Numbered from the stretch's first letter, positions 33,373 through 43,048 are shown. The stretch is 64,000 nt of DNA from Sphingobium sp. Cam5-1 (GCF_015693305.1 NZ_CP065138.1:186001-250000), one strand, 5' to 3'. A program made the numbers and translations. Notes: generated by a model not told the origin, from the letters alone.

Positions 33373-34014
33373 TCAGCGTCCTAAGTTCTTGAGATCGCCC
33401 GAACCGGTCGGCGTCTTTTCACGGTAGGTCGAAATGGCCCGGTTGGATGTCGCTGTGCGCAGGTCGCTTTCGCTGCTCTGGCCGCGCACCAGATCTTCAG
33501 GATTGGCGACCATGGCGGCAAGATTGCTGTTCACGGCGCAACCGTAATTGGAGGTGGTGCCGAGCTGGGATTCAGTTTCCTTCTTGCTCGACCAGTCAGG
33601 GCATCCCGGCACACGAGCGGTGGCGCGGCGCACGACCAGCCGGACGCTGCCAGCAGGCGCGGAGCCTGCCGCAGCAGAGCTGTCCTCGCCCACCAGCATG
33701 CCGTGGCGGGCGACGACATCGGCGATGCTTTCGCGCAATTCGGGACTGTAATAGGCGTCGGTAACGATCGCGACCTGATCGCCATAGCCAAGACCGATGG
33801 AGGCGAACCAGTCGTCCAGGCGGCGCGCTTCCGAAGGGGCAAGGGCGCCGTCAGGGCCAGCCTGAACGTCGAAGGTGTAGGCATCGTGGCTGACGACCGG
33901 CTGATGCACCGATTCAACGCCGCGATTGACGCTGGAATTGCAGGCGGCAAGCGGCAGCGCCAGCAGTGCGAGCGCGCCGAAGCGGAGGATATTTTTGGCG
34001 GACAGGGAAGTCAT
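33373..34014 (-). CDS. cpaD: Pilus assembly lipoprotein CpaD
   Basis: 213 residues. The signal peptide ends at the lipobox LPLAAC (Cys25). The CpaD family block (DQVAIVTDAYYSPELRES, VRLVVRRATARVPGCPDWS) and a Cys-containing segment (NYGCAVNSNLAAMVANPEDLVRG) are conserved. It is believed to help the secretin CpaC into the outer membrane. It is followed after two bases by cpaE. Confidence 0.9.
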   Translation of the reverse strand: MTSLSAKNILRFGALALLALPLAACNSSVNRGVESVHQPVVSHDAYTFDVQAGPDGALAPSEARRLDDWFASIGLGYGDQVAIVTDAYYSPELRESIADVVARHGMLVGEDSSAAAGSAPAGSVRLVVRRATARVPGCPDWSSKKETESQLGTTSNYGCAVNSNLAAMVANPEDLVRGQSSESDLRTATSNRAISTYREKTPTGSGDLKNLGR

Positions 34015-34031
34015 GACTGTCGTCCTTCCGA

Positions 34032-35552
34032 TCAGAAGCTGAAGCCCGGCGCAGCGTCGGCTTTCGCCGAACGCTTGCCTGTGTCGCGGGGAGCCGCCGC
34101 CTGCGGGCCGGGCGCGGGGGCCGGGCCGGGTTCGCGGCGTGGCAAGGGCGGGCGCGCGCCACTCACCCCGTCATTCCCCTGCTGGAGCAGAAGGCCCTGG
34201 GCGATATTGGCATTGCGGAAGCCATCGGTCGGCAAGTGCACGTCCGACGCGTTCATCGGCTTCACCAGATAAGGGGTGACGACGATGACCAGTTCGGTCT
34301 CATGACGCTGGAACCGGCGTGACTTGAACAGGCTGCCAAGGATCGGGATTTCACCGAAGCCCGGCGTCTTGCTGATCGAGTTGGCGGTGTCGTTGTTGAG
34401 CAGGCCCGCAATCATGAAGGCCTGACCCGAACCCAGTTCAACAGTGGTTTCGGCCGTGCGGCTCTTGAGCGCCGGGACGGTGGTGTTCACCGAGAAGTCG
34501 AGGCTCGACACAGTGGGACGGACGCGCAGCGATATGCGGCCATCGGCCAGCACGGTCGGCGTGAAGGCCAGCTGCACGCCATATTGCTTGAACTCGATGC
34601 TGTTGCCCTGCGTGCCGTTGCTGACGGTGTAGGGATATTCGCCGCCCGCCAGGAAGCTGGCCGTCTCGCCCGACAGTGCGGTCAGGTTCGGTTGGGCCAG
34701 TGCGGTGGCCAGGCCGCTTGATTCGGCAAGGTCCAGCGCGCCCGCGACATCCATGCCGAGCAATTTGGCAACGAAGCCGAGGGACGTGGTGCCATCGATC
34801 GGGCTGTTGAACGTCCATTGACGAGTGATATCGCCATTGGGAAGACCCGGCACGAAACTCCCTGAAGTCGCGAAGCCACGATCCGATCGGTTCATGTAGC
34901 CGCTGAAGTTGCCGGATCCGGTCCCCAAACCTCTCAGATTTACGCCGATCTGATGCCCTATGTCGCGGCTGACTTCAGCGATCTTGACCTGAAGATTGAC
35001 CTGAAGCGGCGTTGCGGTGCGCAGGCGGCTGACCACCGTTACGTCCTTGCCCACGAAGGCCTGCGTCAGCCGTTCGGCCTCCGCTGCATCTTCTGGTGCG
35101 GCGACGGTGCCGGTCAGCAGGACCATGCCGTTCATCTTGTTGACGGCGATGGCGGCTTCGGGCATCGCCAGCTTCAGCATTTCGTCGATATTCGACAGGT
35201 TGTTGCCGACGCGGACGGTGCCGGAAAACAGTACCTTGCCGTTGGTCGCGGTCACGAATACGGTGGTTTCACCGGCTGCCTTCGCGATCAAATAGAGCTG
35301 GTTCTGGGCACGGACATGGACGTCGACCACATTGGGGTCGCCGATCACCACGTCCGACATCTTCGCGCCCAGATTGATGACCTTGCTGCCGCCCACGGAC
35401 ATCAGGATCGCATTGTCCTGCATCGATGAAGGCGCGGCGTTGAGTGCGGTGGTCGGCGTGGCGGCCATGGCGGCGGCGAGGCCGAGAGCGATCGCGGGGC
35501 CGATGAGCGGTTTCACCGCCTTCTTGCCCGCATCAATGTTGATACGCTTCAT
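34032..35552 (-). CDS. cpaC: Tad pilus outer-membrane secretin CpaC/RcpA
   Basis: 506 residues. A signal peptide (to about residue 38) is followed by an N-terminal secretin domain with BON-like repeats (SKVINLGAKMSDVVIGDPNVVDV, read in parts) and the C-terminal secretin domain (VELGSGQAFMIAGLLNND, then GFGEIPILGSLFKSRRFQRHETELVIVVTPYLV). It forms the outer-membrane gate for the Flp pilus. A Pro-rich tail follows. It begins two bases after the cpaB stop. Confidence 0.95.
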   Translation of the reverse strand: MKRINIDAGKKAVKPLIGPAIALGLAAAMAATPTTALNAAPSSMQDNAILMSVGGSKVINLGAKMSDVVIGDPNVVDVHVRAQNQLYLIAKAAGETTVFVTATNGKVLFSGTVRVGNNLSNIDEMLKLAMPEAAIAVNKMNGMVLLTGTVAAPEDAAEAERLTQAFVGKDVTVVSRLRTATPLQVNLQVKIAEVSRDIGHQIGVNLRGLGTGSGNFSGYMNRSDRGFATSGSFVPGLPNGDITRQWTFNSPIDGTTSLGFVAKLLGMDVAGALDLAESSGLATALAQPNLTALSGETASFLAGGEYPYTVSNGTQGNSIEFKQYGVQLAFTPTVLADGRISLRVRPTVSSLDFSVNTTVPALKSRTAETTVELGSGQAFMIAGLLNNDTANSISKTPGFGEIPILGSLFKSRRFQRHETELVIVVTPYLVKPMNASDVHLPTDGFRNANIAQGLLLQQGNDGVSGARPPLPRREPGPAPAPGPQAAAPRDTGKRSAKADAAPGFSF

Positions 35553-35553
35553 C

Positions 35554-36567
35554 TTATTTCCCCCCGACCGGAACGACGGTCACATTGGTGCCGCGTGCGA
35601 CGCGGATCACAGGGCCGCTGATGCCGCCCGGCGCCGCGGACGAGCCATCTGCGGGCACTGCGACCCCGGCGGTCTGCATCGGCTTGGCGGGGACGGAGCT
35701 GCGCTGGTAGCGCGACACGTCGGCGCCCGTTGAAAAGGTGCTGCCCTTGTCGACCGGGCGCGCGGCGAGCTTTGCGATGATCTTCTTTTCCGCGTTCGGA
35801 TTGGCGCCATCAGGCAAATCGACGTCAGTGCCAGCGATGGCGGCGTCGAGGTCCGACGCATTGTCGGCGATCGAACGCAGCGTCAGCGAGAGCGATCCGA
35901 TGGTCTGCGCCACCGCGATCTTCTCCGCGATCTTGGGTGTCACTTCGATGGTCACGTTGGAATAGGTCTGCACGACCGGCTTGCCGTCCGCGCCCAGCGC
36001 GTCCATGCGCTGGTCGGTGGCGAGCACGCGCAGGTTGCGCAGGATGGTCTCGGAAACCTTCAGCGCTTCACCGTCGCCGCCGCCCGCCACGCTCTGCGTC
36101 AGCATCAGGTCGACGCGGTCGCCCGGGAAGACGAAGCCCGCGACCGAATTCTGCGCCGACACCGGCACGGTGACAGCGCGCATGCCCGGCCCGAGCGCTG
36201 CGGCGAGGAAACCGCGCTCACCCGGCTTGATCACCGAGCCGACGGTCATCGGCTGCCCGGCGGAGATGGCGGTGCGCACGACACTGCCCACCAGCTTGGC
36301 GGGATCGGCCTGACCCTGGATATAATAGGCCTGTTCGACCAGATCTTTCGGCCATGGCTGGAAGCGGAAGCTTTCCGCGTCCAGGATGGTGCCGACCGGC
36401 AATGCCTTGGTCGCGACCAGCACATGGGGCTGATCGGCTGCCACCGGCATGGATGAGGCATTGGCCTGGGGCGCGCTAGACGAACTCAGCATGTTGCGCG
36501 CGAGAAGAGCTGTTGTGACCGCTATGATAAGCGCCCCCGCCAGCAGCACGATTTTCTTGCCGTCCAT
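35554..36567 (-). CDS. cpaB: Pilus assembly protein CpaB (SAF domain)
   Basis: 337 residues. An N-terminal membrane anchor (about 5-24) leads to a SAF/RcpC domain (VLVATKALPVGTILDAESFRFQPW, read in parts, then GDRVDLMLTQSV). RcpC-type proteins help assemble or stabilise the Tad secretin channel. A Lys/Ala-rich C-terminus ends in NVTVVPVGGK. It lies in the usual order after cpaA. Confidence 0.92.
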   Translation of the reverse strand: MDGKKIVLLAGALIIAVTTALLARNMLSSSSAPQANASSMPVAADQPHVLVATKALPVGTILDAESFRFQPWPKDLVEQAYYIQGQADPAKLVGSVVRTAISAGQPMTVGSVIKPGERGFLAAALGPGMRAVTVPVSAQNSVAGFVFPGDRVDLMLTQSVAGGGDGEALKVSETILRNLRVLATDQRMDALGADGKPVVQTYSNVTIEVTPKIAEKIAVAQTIGSLSLTLRSIADNASDLDAAIAGTDVDLPDGANPNAEKKIIAKLAARPVDKGSTFSTGADVSRYQRSSVPAKPMQTAGVAVPADGSSAAPGGISGPVIRVARGTNVTVVPVGGK

Positions 36568-36617
36568 GATGAAATTCGCCTCCCTCAGTCAGGCAAATGT
36601 CGCCCGAGCCCCGAATT

Positions 36618-37088
36618 TTACGCAAAATGGTTAAGATATCGTTCGCCAATCAACCAAAGCGCCGCGACCGATATTGCGATACCGTAAGGAATTTGGGGCT
36701 GGCCCAGCCGTCGGGTCGTCCGGTGGTGGACCACGGTGACGATCGTCACCACGCCCCCGACCATGGCCATGACCATCAACATCGACAGCACGGCTTCCCA
36801 TGGGAACCACAGCGCCAGCGCGCCCAGCAGCTTGACGTCGCCCCCGCCCATGCATCCCATGGCGAAGAGCGCGGCGAAAAGTGCGAACACGGCGAGCGCC
36901 AGCGCGATCTGCAAGACCATGCCCGGCCAGACCGGCATGTCATTGGCGATCCACCACAGTGGAGCCAGCGCAGCTATGGTCAGGTTCAGCCGGTTGGATA
37001 TGATCCGCGACCGCAAATCCGTCACCGATGCGACGACCAGCAGCACGCCAAGGGCGCACAGCAGCGCCGTCGTGAAATATTCCCCCGT
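36618..37088 (-). CDS. cpaA: Prepilin peptidase CpaA (A24 family)
   Basis: 156 residues from the ATG at 37088 (MTGEYFTTALLCALGV); a longer in-frame start would run into the divergent hydrolase. It is an aspartic prepilin peptidase: the catalytic pair is Asp in ASVTDLRSRII and the GGGDVKLLGA motif. Several membrane segments are present. It matures Flp pilin, but no pilin gene is seen in this window. Confidence 0.9.
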   Translation of the reverse strand, partial: TGEYFTTALLCALGVLLVVASVTDLRSRIISNRLNLTIAALAPLWWIANDMPVWPGMVLQIALALAVFALFAALFAMGCMGGGDVKLLGALALWFPWEAVLSMLMVMAMVGGVVTIVTVVHHRTTRRLGQPQIPYGIAISVAALWLIGERYLNHFA

Positions 37089-37140
37089 CATGAATCTAAA
37101 CCCTAGACCGAATGGCTTACCAAACCGTAACCATGCGCCC

Positions 37141-38097
37141 ATGGATTCGCCCCTGCCTGTTCCCCCGGCCTTTGACCGTCGCGCATGGCCGATGGATGGG
37201 CGGCTCGATTACTGGACCGCGCCGGATGGCTGGCCGCTGCGCCGCTATCGGCTGGGCGAGGGACAGCGCGGGCGGTTGCTGATGCTCGGCGGGCGCGGCG
37301 ACATGATCGAGAAATACCTCGAAGTCATCCATCACTGGGCGGGTAAGGGCTGGGCGGTCACCGCCTTCGACTGGCGCGGACAGGGCGGCTCGGGCCGCCT
37401 GAGCAGAGATCCGCTCTGCGGCCATATCGACGATTTCGCGCTATGGATTGCGGACCTTGAAGCTTTCGTCACCGATTGGCGGGCGCAGGGGGCAGGACCC
37501 TGCGCCATCGTCGCGCACAGCATGGGCGGGCATCTGCTGCTGCGCGCGCTGGCGGAAGGCATGACCCCGCCTGACGCTGCGGTCGCCGTCGCGCCGATGA
37601 TGGGCGTCCATACCGCCCCGCTACCACGCTGGCTGGCGGTGCTCATCGCCCGGACCATGTGCGCGCTCGGCTTTTCCCACCGCCAAGCCTGGACGCAGAA
37701 GGAAGATTCGCAGCGGCAGCGGGCAATGCGGCAGAAGCGGCTGACGCATGATCCGGAACGTTATGCCGACGAACTCTGGTGGCGCGATCATAGCCGGGAC
37801 GTGGCGCTGGGTTCGCCAAGCTGGCGCTGGGTGGTGGAGGCGCTGCAATCGACCTTCGCGTTGGAGAAGGACGGCAAGCTGGAGCGCATCGCTGTGCCGC
37901 TGCTGATCCTTGCCACCAGTGCCGACCGGCTGGTGTCCACGCCCGCCATCCGTCGCATCGCCGCGCGCATTCGGGGCGCGCGCCTGCACGTCTACGGGCC
38001 AGAGGCTGCGCATGAGATATTGCGCGAAATCGACCCGGTGCGCCTCGATGCCCTGCGGCGGATCGACGCTTTTCTGGATGAGAACGCGCCAGCATGA
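37141..38097 (+). CDS. Alpha/beta hydrolase (lysophospholipase/serine aminopeptidase S33 type)
   Basis: 318 residues from the ATG at 37141. The nucleophile elbow AHSMGGH and the preceding FDWRGQGGSGR mark a PldB/monoacylglycerol-lipase-like enzyme. Asp is in LATSADRLVS and the catalytic His in YGPEAAHEILRE. It overlaps the oxidoreductase by four bases (ATGA), so the pair is one transcript. The substrate is not clear; lysophospholipid is one possibility. Confidence 0.85.
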   Translation: MDSPLPVPPAFDRRAWPMDGRLDYWTAPDGWPLRRYRLGEGQRGRLLMLGGRGDMIEKYLEVIHHWAGKGWAVTAFDWRGQGGSGRLSRDPLCGHIDDFALWIADLEAFVTDWRAQGAGPCAIVAHSMGGHLLLRALAEGMTPPDAAVAVAPMMGVHTAPLPRWLAVLIARTMCALGFSHRQAWTQKEDSQRQRAMRQKRLTHDPERYADELWWRDHSRDVALGSPSWRWVVEALQSTFALEKDGKLERIAVPLLILATSADRLVSTPAIRRIAARIRGARLHVYGPEAAHEILREIDPVRLDALRRIDAFLDENAPA

Positions 38098-39197
38098 GTC
38101 ATTTCGACATCGTGATCGTCGGTGGTGGCATAGCAGGCGCGAGCCTGGGCGCGGAACTGGCGGGCCAGGCGTCGGTGCTGATCCTGGAGCAGGAGGAAAG
38201 CGCTGGATATCACGCCACCGGCCGATCTGTTGCTTTCTGGGAGGAAACCTATGGCGGGCGGCAGGTGCAGCCGCTGACCACGGCGTCCGGGCCGTTGTTG
38301 CGCTCGCCTGATCCAGCCTTTGCAAGCCGATCCTTCCTGACGCCCCGGCAGACGCTGTTCGTCGGGCGGGAGGCCGATGGGGCAGAGCGCGACCGGTTGA
38401 TGCGGGAATTTTCGGGCTGCGTCGACCTGCGTCCTGTTGATCCCGCCGCGCTGGTAGCGGGGCTGAGACCCCATTGGACGATCGGCCTGCTGGAACCGGG
38501 CGTGTGCGACATCGATGTCGCCGCGCTGCATCAGGCGTATCTGCGGCGCTTCCACGCGAAGGGCGGTACATTGCGGCTGGGCACTGTTTTCGAGCAGGCG
38601 ACCCCCACGCCGGGCGGCTGGCGCATACAGACGAACGGCGGCGTCATTGATTGCGGCATCATAGTGAACGCCGCTGGCGCATGGGCCGATGATGTCGCAC
38701 GGCGCAGCGGCGTCGCGCCCATCGGCATAGCCCCACTGCGCCGCACCGTCGTGCAACTGCGCGTGCCCGCGATGCCGTCACCCGACCTGCCACTGGTCAT
38801 GGACCTTGGCTCCAGCTTCTATTTCAAGCCGGAGGGCGAAGGGCGGATCTGGCTGACCCCGCATGATGAAGAACCTTCGCCGCCCTGCGACGCCGCGCCC
38901 GAAGAACTGGCGGTGGCGCAGGCGATCGCCCGTTTCGAAGATGTCGTGGACTGGCCGGTTGAGGCGGTCGAACGCAAATGGGCGGGGCTGCGCAGCTTCG
39001 CGCCCGATCGCGCGCCCGTCTATGGCTTTGACGCCGATGCAGCGGGTTTCTTCTGGTTCGCGGGGCAGGGCGGTTTCGGCATTCAGACTGCACCTGCCGC
39101 GGCATTGCTGGGATCGGCGCTGGTGACCGGCGGATCGATGCCCAAAGCGGTGGGCGGGATTGATCCCGCCGCTTATTCTCCCACCCGTTTCAAGTAA
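38094..39197 (+). CDS. FAD-dependent oxidoreductase (DadA/glycine oxidase-like)
   Basis: 367 residues. The N-terminal Rossmann motif IVIVGGGIAGASLGAEL binds FAD, and the C-terminal block PVYGFDADAAGFFWFAGQGG, read in two parts, is the usual end of the DAO family. The mid part NAAGAWADDVARRSG is also conserved. It oxidises an amine or amino acid, the identity of which is not readable. The gene is coupled to the hydrolase upstream. Confidence 0.88.
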   Translation: MSHFDIVIVGGGIAGASLGAELAGQASVLILEQEESAGYHATGRSVAFWEETYGGRQVQPLTTASGPLLRSPDPAFASRSFLTPRQTLFVGREADGAERDRLMREFSGCVDLRPVDPAALVAGLRPHWTIGLLEPGVCDIDVAALHQAYLRRFHAKGGTLRLGTVFEQATPTPGGWRIQTNGGVIDCGIIVNAAGAWADDVARRSGVAPIGIAPLRRTVVQLRVPAMPSPDLPLVMDLGSSFYFKPEGEGRIWLTPHDEEPSPPCDAAPEELAVAQAIARFEDVVDWPVEAVERKWAGLRSFAPDRAPVYGFDADAAGFFWFAGQGGFGIQTAPAAALLGSALVTGGSMPKAVGGIDPAAYSPTRFK

Positions 39198-39301
39198 ACC
39201 AAGGCCGGGTACGGCTAGCCGGAACGAAGAGGCTGCCATCACGTTGGGTCAATGGCCGCGCCCATGTAGATGGGATGCAATAAAGATGCGGCCGATCCTA
39301 A

Positions 39302-39403
39302 AGCATTTTCCAAGTGGATGGTATCATCTGCTGCCTGAGAAAATGCGGAAAACAAAAGACAATTAGAGCATGAGTCAATTCAGTCTGATCGGCTTATGCT
39401 CTA
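39302..39403. repeat. Family E mosaic repeat (GCATTTTC...GAAAATGC...TAGAGCAT...ATGCTCTA)
   Basis: Two adjacent hairpins: GCATTTTC (39303-39310) with GAAAATGC (39339-39346), then TAGAGCATGA (39364-39373) with TTATGCTCTA (39394-39403). This arrangement is a common mosaic repeat of alphaproteobacteria. It lies just before the urcA start. Confidence 0.75.
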
Positions 39404-39422
39404 GGAGTAGGAGAATGCGGTG

Positions 39423-39836
39423 ATGAGAAAGTCGATATTATCAGGGTCGGTCCTGATCCTGTCAGGACTGTTTATGGCAAGTGGCAGCACCAGCTTTGCT
39501 CAGCCAACAGAGGAAATTATCGTGACGGGGCGCTATAGCGACGCCCAATCCCTTTCGCAAAATGTCAGTTATGCCGATCTCGACCTTAGTACAAAGGCCG
39601 GGAAGGACGAGCTGCGCCACCGCGTCGCGCTGACCGCCCGTTACCTATGCGACAAGCTGGGCGAATCGGGTTCATCGTCGGCCGTCGCGCCCAGTTGTCG
39701 GGATGCCGCGGTGAAGGACGCGATGGCGCGGGTCGGCACGGTCGAAGAGGGCTTTGCGCCGCGTGGCACGACATGGGTCGCCGGTACGCGCTGGCAGCCG
39801 CCCTATCCTGCGGACTGGGTCGAAAAATATCCCTGA
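39423..39836 (+). CDS. UrcA family protein
   Basis: 137 residues from the ATG at 39423, preceded by AGGAGTAGGAG. The signal peptide ends near TSFAQPTEE; the UrcA core (VSYADLDLSTKAGKDELRHR, then TARYLCDKLG) follows, with the conserved Cys. Proteins of this family are secreted or periplasmic and of unknown function, and frequent in sphingomonads and Caulobacter. It stands alone. Confidence 0.87.
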   Translation: MRKSILSGSVLILSGLFMASGSTSFAQPTEEIIVTGRYSDAQSLSQNVSYADLDLSTKAGKDELRHRVALTARYLCDKLGESGSSSAVAPSCRDAAVKDAMARVGTVEEGFAPRGTTWVAGTRWQPPYPADWVEKYP

Positions 39837-39870
39837 ACCCTGTCGGGGGAGCGGCGTTTCGCTCCCCCGT

Positions 39871-40317
39871 TCAGACGCGGAAGAGTTCGGCGGCCGCGCA
39901 GGCGAGTTGATCGGCGCGCTCATTTTCAGGGTGACCGGCATGGCCCTTAACCCATTGCCAGCTGACCTTGTGCGGCGCGGCGGCGGCGAGCAGCGCCTGC
40001 CATAGCTCGGCATTCTTGACGGGCTTGCGGTCGGCGGTCTTCCAACCATTCTTCTGCCAGCCGAACACCCATTTGGTGATGCCGTCCATCACATATTTGC
40101 TGTCGGTATAGAGCGTGACCTGGCAGGGGCGATTGAGTGCGTTCAGCGCTTCGATGGCGGCCATCATTTCCATGCGGTTATTGGTGGTCTGCGCCTCCCC
40201 GCCGGAAATTTCCTTTTCCTTCGAGCCAGAGCGCAGTACCGCGCCCCAGCCCCCAGGGCCGGGATTGCCCTTGCACGCGCCGTCGGTGAAGATTTCGACC
40301 TTTGAAAGCGCGCTCAC
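39871..40317 (-). CDS. rnhA: Ribonuclease HI
   Basis: 148 residues that cleave the RNA of RNA-DNA hybrids. Catalytic residues Asp12 (FTDGACKGN), Glu50, Asp72 (YTDSKYV) and Asp136 (NERADQLA) are all present, with the basic handle ([20 protein letters not shown], read in parts). It overlaps thrB by four bases and is the last gene of the ispH-thrB-rnhA transcript. Confidence 0.96.
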   Translation of the reverse strand: MSALSKVEIFTDGACKGNPGPGGWGAVLRSGSKEKEISGGEAQTTNNRMEMMAAIEALNALNRPCQVTLYTDSKYVMDGITKWVFGWQKNGWKTADRKPVKNAELWQALLAAAAPHKVSWQWVKGHAGHPENERADQLACAAAELFRV

Positions 40318-41291
40318 GCCCGCAACAACTCCGACGGCGCAGTCTGCGCATAGAAATCCAACCGCCGCAGATAGGCCAGCGGGTCCTTGCGCGTCACCAG
40401 CGCGTCGGCGGGCGTGTTGATCCAGTCATAGGCCCGCGTCAGCAGGAAACGCAGCGACGCGCCCCGGCACAGGATCGGGAAGGCGGCCTGCTCGGCATCC
40501 GAGAGTCCGTGCGCCGCCTGATAGCCAGCGAGCATCGCGGCCGACCGATCGGGAAAGAAGTGCGCGCCATCATTGCTGAAAACCCATGCGCTGTGCGTGA
40601 CGGCCAGGTCATAGGCGCGAATATCGGTGCAGCTGAAATAAAAGTCGATGAGGCCCGTCACCTCATCGCCCAGCATCAGCACATTGTCGGGGAAAAGGTC
40701 CCCATGAATGACGGCGCGTGGCAGTTCGGCGGGCCAGTGCGCGTCGAGATAGGCAAGCTCATCCGCGACCCGCCGGCCAAGGCCGGGCGCGATATCATCG
40801 AAATGATCGCCGCACTTGGCCGCCAGATCGTGCCAGCCAGCGATGTCGAGCGCGTTGCGGCGTTCGCCCGCAAAGCCTTCCGCCGCGCGATGCAGCTGGC
40901 CCAGCGCCGCGCCTGCGGCTTTCGCCTGTCCGGCGGTAGGCTCGGTGACGGATATGCCGGTCAGGAACTCGATCAGGCAGGCGGGCCTTCCGCCCAGTTG
41001 TTGCAGGCGCTTGCCCTCCCGATCAGCGATGAAGCGCGGCACCAGACAGCCGCGCGCGCCCAGATGATCGAGCAGATCCATGAAAAAGGGGAGGTCGGCC
41101 TCATCGACCCGCTTTTCGTAGAGAGTGAGAATATAGCGGTGGCCATTGCCGTCCGCGCCGGTGGTTTCCAGCAGATAGTTGCTGTTTTCCACCCCTTCGG
41201 CGATCCCCTTGGCGGAGACCAGCCGTCCCGCGTCATAGCGGGTCAGAAAGGCGTCGATTTCCTCGGCCGGGACATGGGTATAGACCGCCAT
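40314..41291 (-). CDS. thrB: Homoserine kinase, ThrB2/APH-like type
   Basis: 325 residues related to aminoglycoside phosphotransferases. The kinase motifs are [14 protein letters not shown] (catalytic loop) and GLIDFYFSC (metal-binding Asp). It phosphorylates homoserine in threonine synthesis. The opening [21 protein letters not shown] is typical. It is close to ispH upstream (five bases) and rnhA downstream (overlap). Confidence 0.93.
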   Translation of the reverse strand: MAVYTHVPAEEIDAFLTRYDAGRLVSAKGIAEGVENSNYLLETTGADGNGHRYILTLYEKRVDEADLPFFMDLLDHLGARGCLVPRFIADREGKRLQQLGGRPACLIEFLTGISVTEPTAGQAKAAGAALGQLHRAAEGFAGERRNALDIAGWHDLAAKCGDHFDDIAPGLGRRVADELAYLDAHWPAELPRAVIHGDLFPDNVLMLGDEVTGLIDFYFSCTDIRAYDLAVTHSAWVFSNDGAHFFPDRSAAMLAGYQAAHGLSDAEQAAFPILCRGASLRFLLTRAYDWINTPADALVTRKDPLAYLRRLDFYAQTAPSELLRA

Positions 41292-41295
41292 AGCC

Positions 41296-42243
41296 TTACG
41301 CCGCTCCCAATTCGCGGGGAAGTTTGAACGAGACGGTTTCGCGCGCCGTCTCCACCTGTTCCTCCGTCACGTCGAATCGGGCGGCAAGCCGGTCCACGAC
41401 TTCGCGCACCAATATTTCGGGGGCGGAGGCGCCTGCGGTCAGGCCGAGGGTCGCCACATTCTCCAGCCACCCAAAATCGATATCGTCTGCGCGCTGGATC
41501 AGCCGGGCTGGCGTGCCCTCGCGTTCGGCCACCTCGACCAGGCGGAGCGAGTTGGAGCTGTTGGGCGCGCCGATCACATAGACCGCGTCGCAGGCGGCGG
41601 CGATCGCCTTCACGGCCGCCTGTCGGTTCGACGTTGCGTAGCAGATGTCCTCGCCCTTGGGCGCGTGGATCGATGGGAATCGGCGCTGAAGCGTTTCCAC
41701 AATCGCGGCCGTATCGTCCACCGACAGGGTGGTCTGGGTCAGGAAAGCAAGATTGTCGGGATTTTCGGGAGTAAAGCCCTCCGCATCCTCGACCGTTTCG
41801 ATCAATGTCATGTTGCCCGCATCGACCTGCCCAAAGGTGCCGACGACCTCGGGATGCCCCCTGTGACCAATGAACAGGATATGGCGCCCTGCCTCGACCT
41901 GCCGTTCGGCCTGCCGGTGCACCTTGCTGACCAATGGGCAGGTGGCGTCCAGATAATCAAGGCCGCGTTCTTCCGCCTTTGCCGGCACCGCCTTGGGCAC
42001 GCCATGGGCGGAAAAGACCACGGGCACGCCGTCGGGCACCTGATCCAGTTCCTCGACGAAAATCGCGCCCTGCGCCCGCAGATTGTCCACGACATATTTA
42101 TTATGGACGATCTCGTGCCGGACATAGACGGGCGCGCCATATTTCTCGATCGCCTTTTCGACGATGATGATGGCGCGGTCCACGCCAGCGCAAAAGCCGC
42201 GCGGGGCGGCGATCAATAGCTTTAAGGGAAGACGGGCGGTCAT
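41296..42243 (-). CDS. ispH: 4-hydroxy-3-methylbut-2-enyl diphosphate reductase
   Basis: 315 residues, the last step of the MEP isoprenoid pathway. The [4Fe-4S] ligands Cys18 ([12 protein letters not shown]), Cys102 (DATCPLV) and Cys201 ([11 protein letters not shown]) are present, with the catalytic Glu132 in HRGHPEV. Length is normal. It is probably the first gene of the ispH-thrB-rnhA run on the minus strand and faces the next gene across 120 bases. Confidence 0.96.
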   Translation of the reverse strand: MTARLPLKLLIAAPRGFCAGVDRAIIIVEKAIEKYGAPVYVRHEIVHNKYVVDNLRAQGAIFVEELDQVPDGVPVVFSAHGVPKAVPAKAEERGLDYLDATCPLVSKVHRQAERQVEAGRHILFIGHRGHPEVVGTFGQVDAGNMTLIETVEDAEGFTPENPDNLAFLTQTTLSVDDTAAIVETLQRRFPSIHAPKGEDICYATSNRQAAVKAIAAACDAVYVIGAPNSSNSLRLVEVAEREGTPARLIQRADDIDFGWLENVATLGLTAGASAPEILVREVVDRLAARFDVTEEQVETARETVSFKLPRELGAA

Positions 42244-42364
42244 GGCTGCCGCTTAGGGCAATGTCGCGCCAGAAGGAAGGGGTGAGGGGAGGCGCGCTCC
42301 TTTCGGTTGCGTGAGCGGCGGGGTGCGGATAAGAAGCCCCAGCCTGTTCCCAAGGGATTGCCTC

Positions 42365-43003
42365 GTGACCTTTTCTCGACTTGCGCTGACCGGAATGCTC
42401 GCCCTTGCCCTTGCGGGCTGCTCGCGCCGGGGAGAAATCGATGCCACGGGTGGCGTCGTCGCCGTCCGATCGGCCTGCCCGACCGCCGCGATCCCCGCCT
42501 ATACGGGTGACGTGACGCTTTTCAATCCTGCTGGCAGCACCGACGCCCGCGCGATCGACGTGGTGGCGAACATCACCGACCTGCGCGCGACCTGTGCGGA
42601 AGGCGCGCAATTCTACAGCGAGGCGACCTTTACGGTGAACGCCCGCCGTTCCGACGCCACCGCCGCGCGGCAAGTGACGCTGCCCTTCTTCTCCGCCGTG
42701 GTACGTGGCGGCAACGCCGTCGTTGCCAAGCGTGTCGGCCAGGTCGTGCTGGACTTCCCCGCAGGTCAGTATCGCGCGACAGCGACCGCAAAGGCGGGCT
42801 CCTATGTCGACAAGGCCGCAGCGACGCTGCCTGCCGACATTCAGGCGAAGATCACGCAGAAGCGCAAGGCAGGCGATGCCGACGCGGCTATCGATCCCTT
42901 CGCCCAGCCTGACGTCCGCGCGGCGCTGCAACGAACCAGTTTCGAGCTGCTCGTGGGTTTCAACCTGACCCAGGACCAGCTCCGATATAACGCTACACGT
43001 TAA
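42365..43003 (+). CDS. Predicted lipoprotein, function unknown
   Basis: 212 residues from the GTG at 42365. The signal peptide (FSRLALTGMLALALAGCSR) ends at the lipobox LAGC; an earlier in-frame start would add a charged stretch ahead of it. The mature part is beta-rich (VDVVANITDLRATCAEGAQF, read in pieces) with two Cys (about 56 and 80) and ends LVGFNLTQDQLRYNATR. It has no enzyme motif. It is divergent from ispH. Confidence 0.72.
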   Translation: MTFSRLALTGMLALALAGCSRRGEIDATGGVVAVRSACPTAAIPAYTGDVTLFNPAGSTDARAIDVVANITDLRATCAEGAQFYSEATFTVNARRSDATAARQVTLPFFSAVVRGGNAVVAKRVGQVVLDFPAGQYRATATAKAGSYVDKAAATLPADIQAKITQKRKAGDADAAIDPFAQPDVRAALQRTSFELLVGFNLTQDQLRYNATR

Positions 43004-43020
43004 GAGCGAACCTTAATCTT

Positions 43021-43048
43021 CCGTTCGCCCTGAGCTTGTCGAAGGGCT
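43021..43048. repeat. Family C short repeat, opposite orientation
   Basis: CCGTTCGCCCTGAGCTTG followed by TCGAAGGGCT, the inverted counterpart of 12968-12994. It lies between the lipoprotein and argS. Confidence 0.75.

Noticed and set aside
36618..36640. CtrA half-site (TTAACCAT on the minus strand at 36627-36634) for the cpa genes
   Set aside because: A single eight-base match inside the end of cpaA is not enough to support a binding site.
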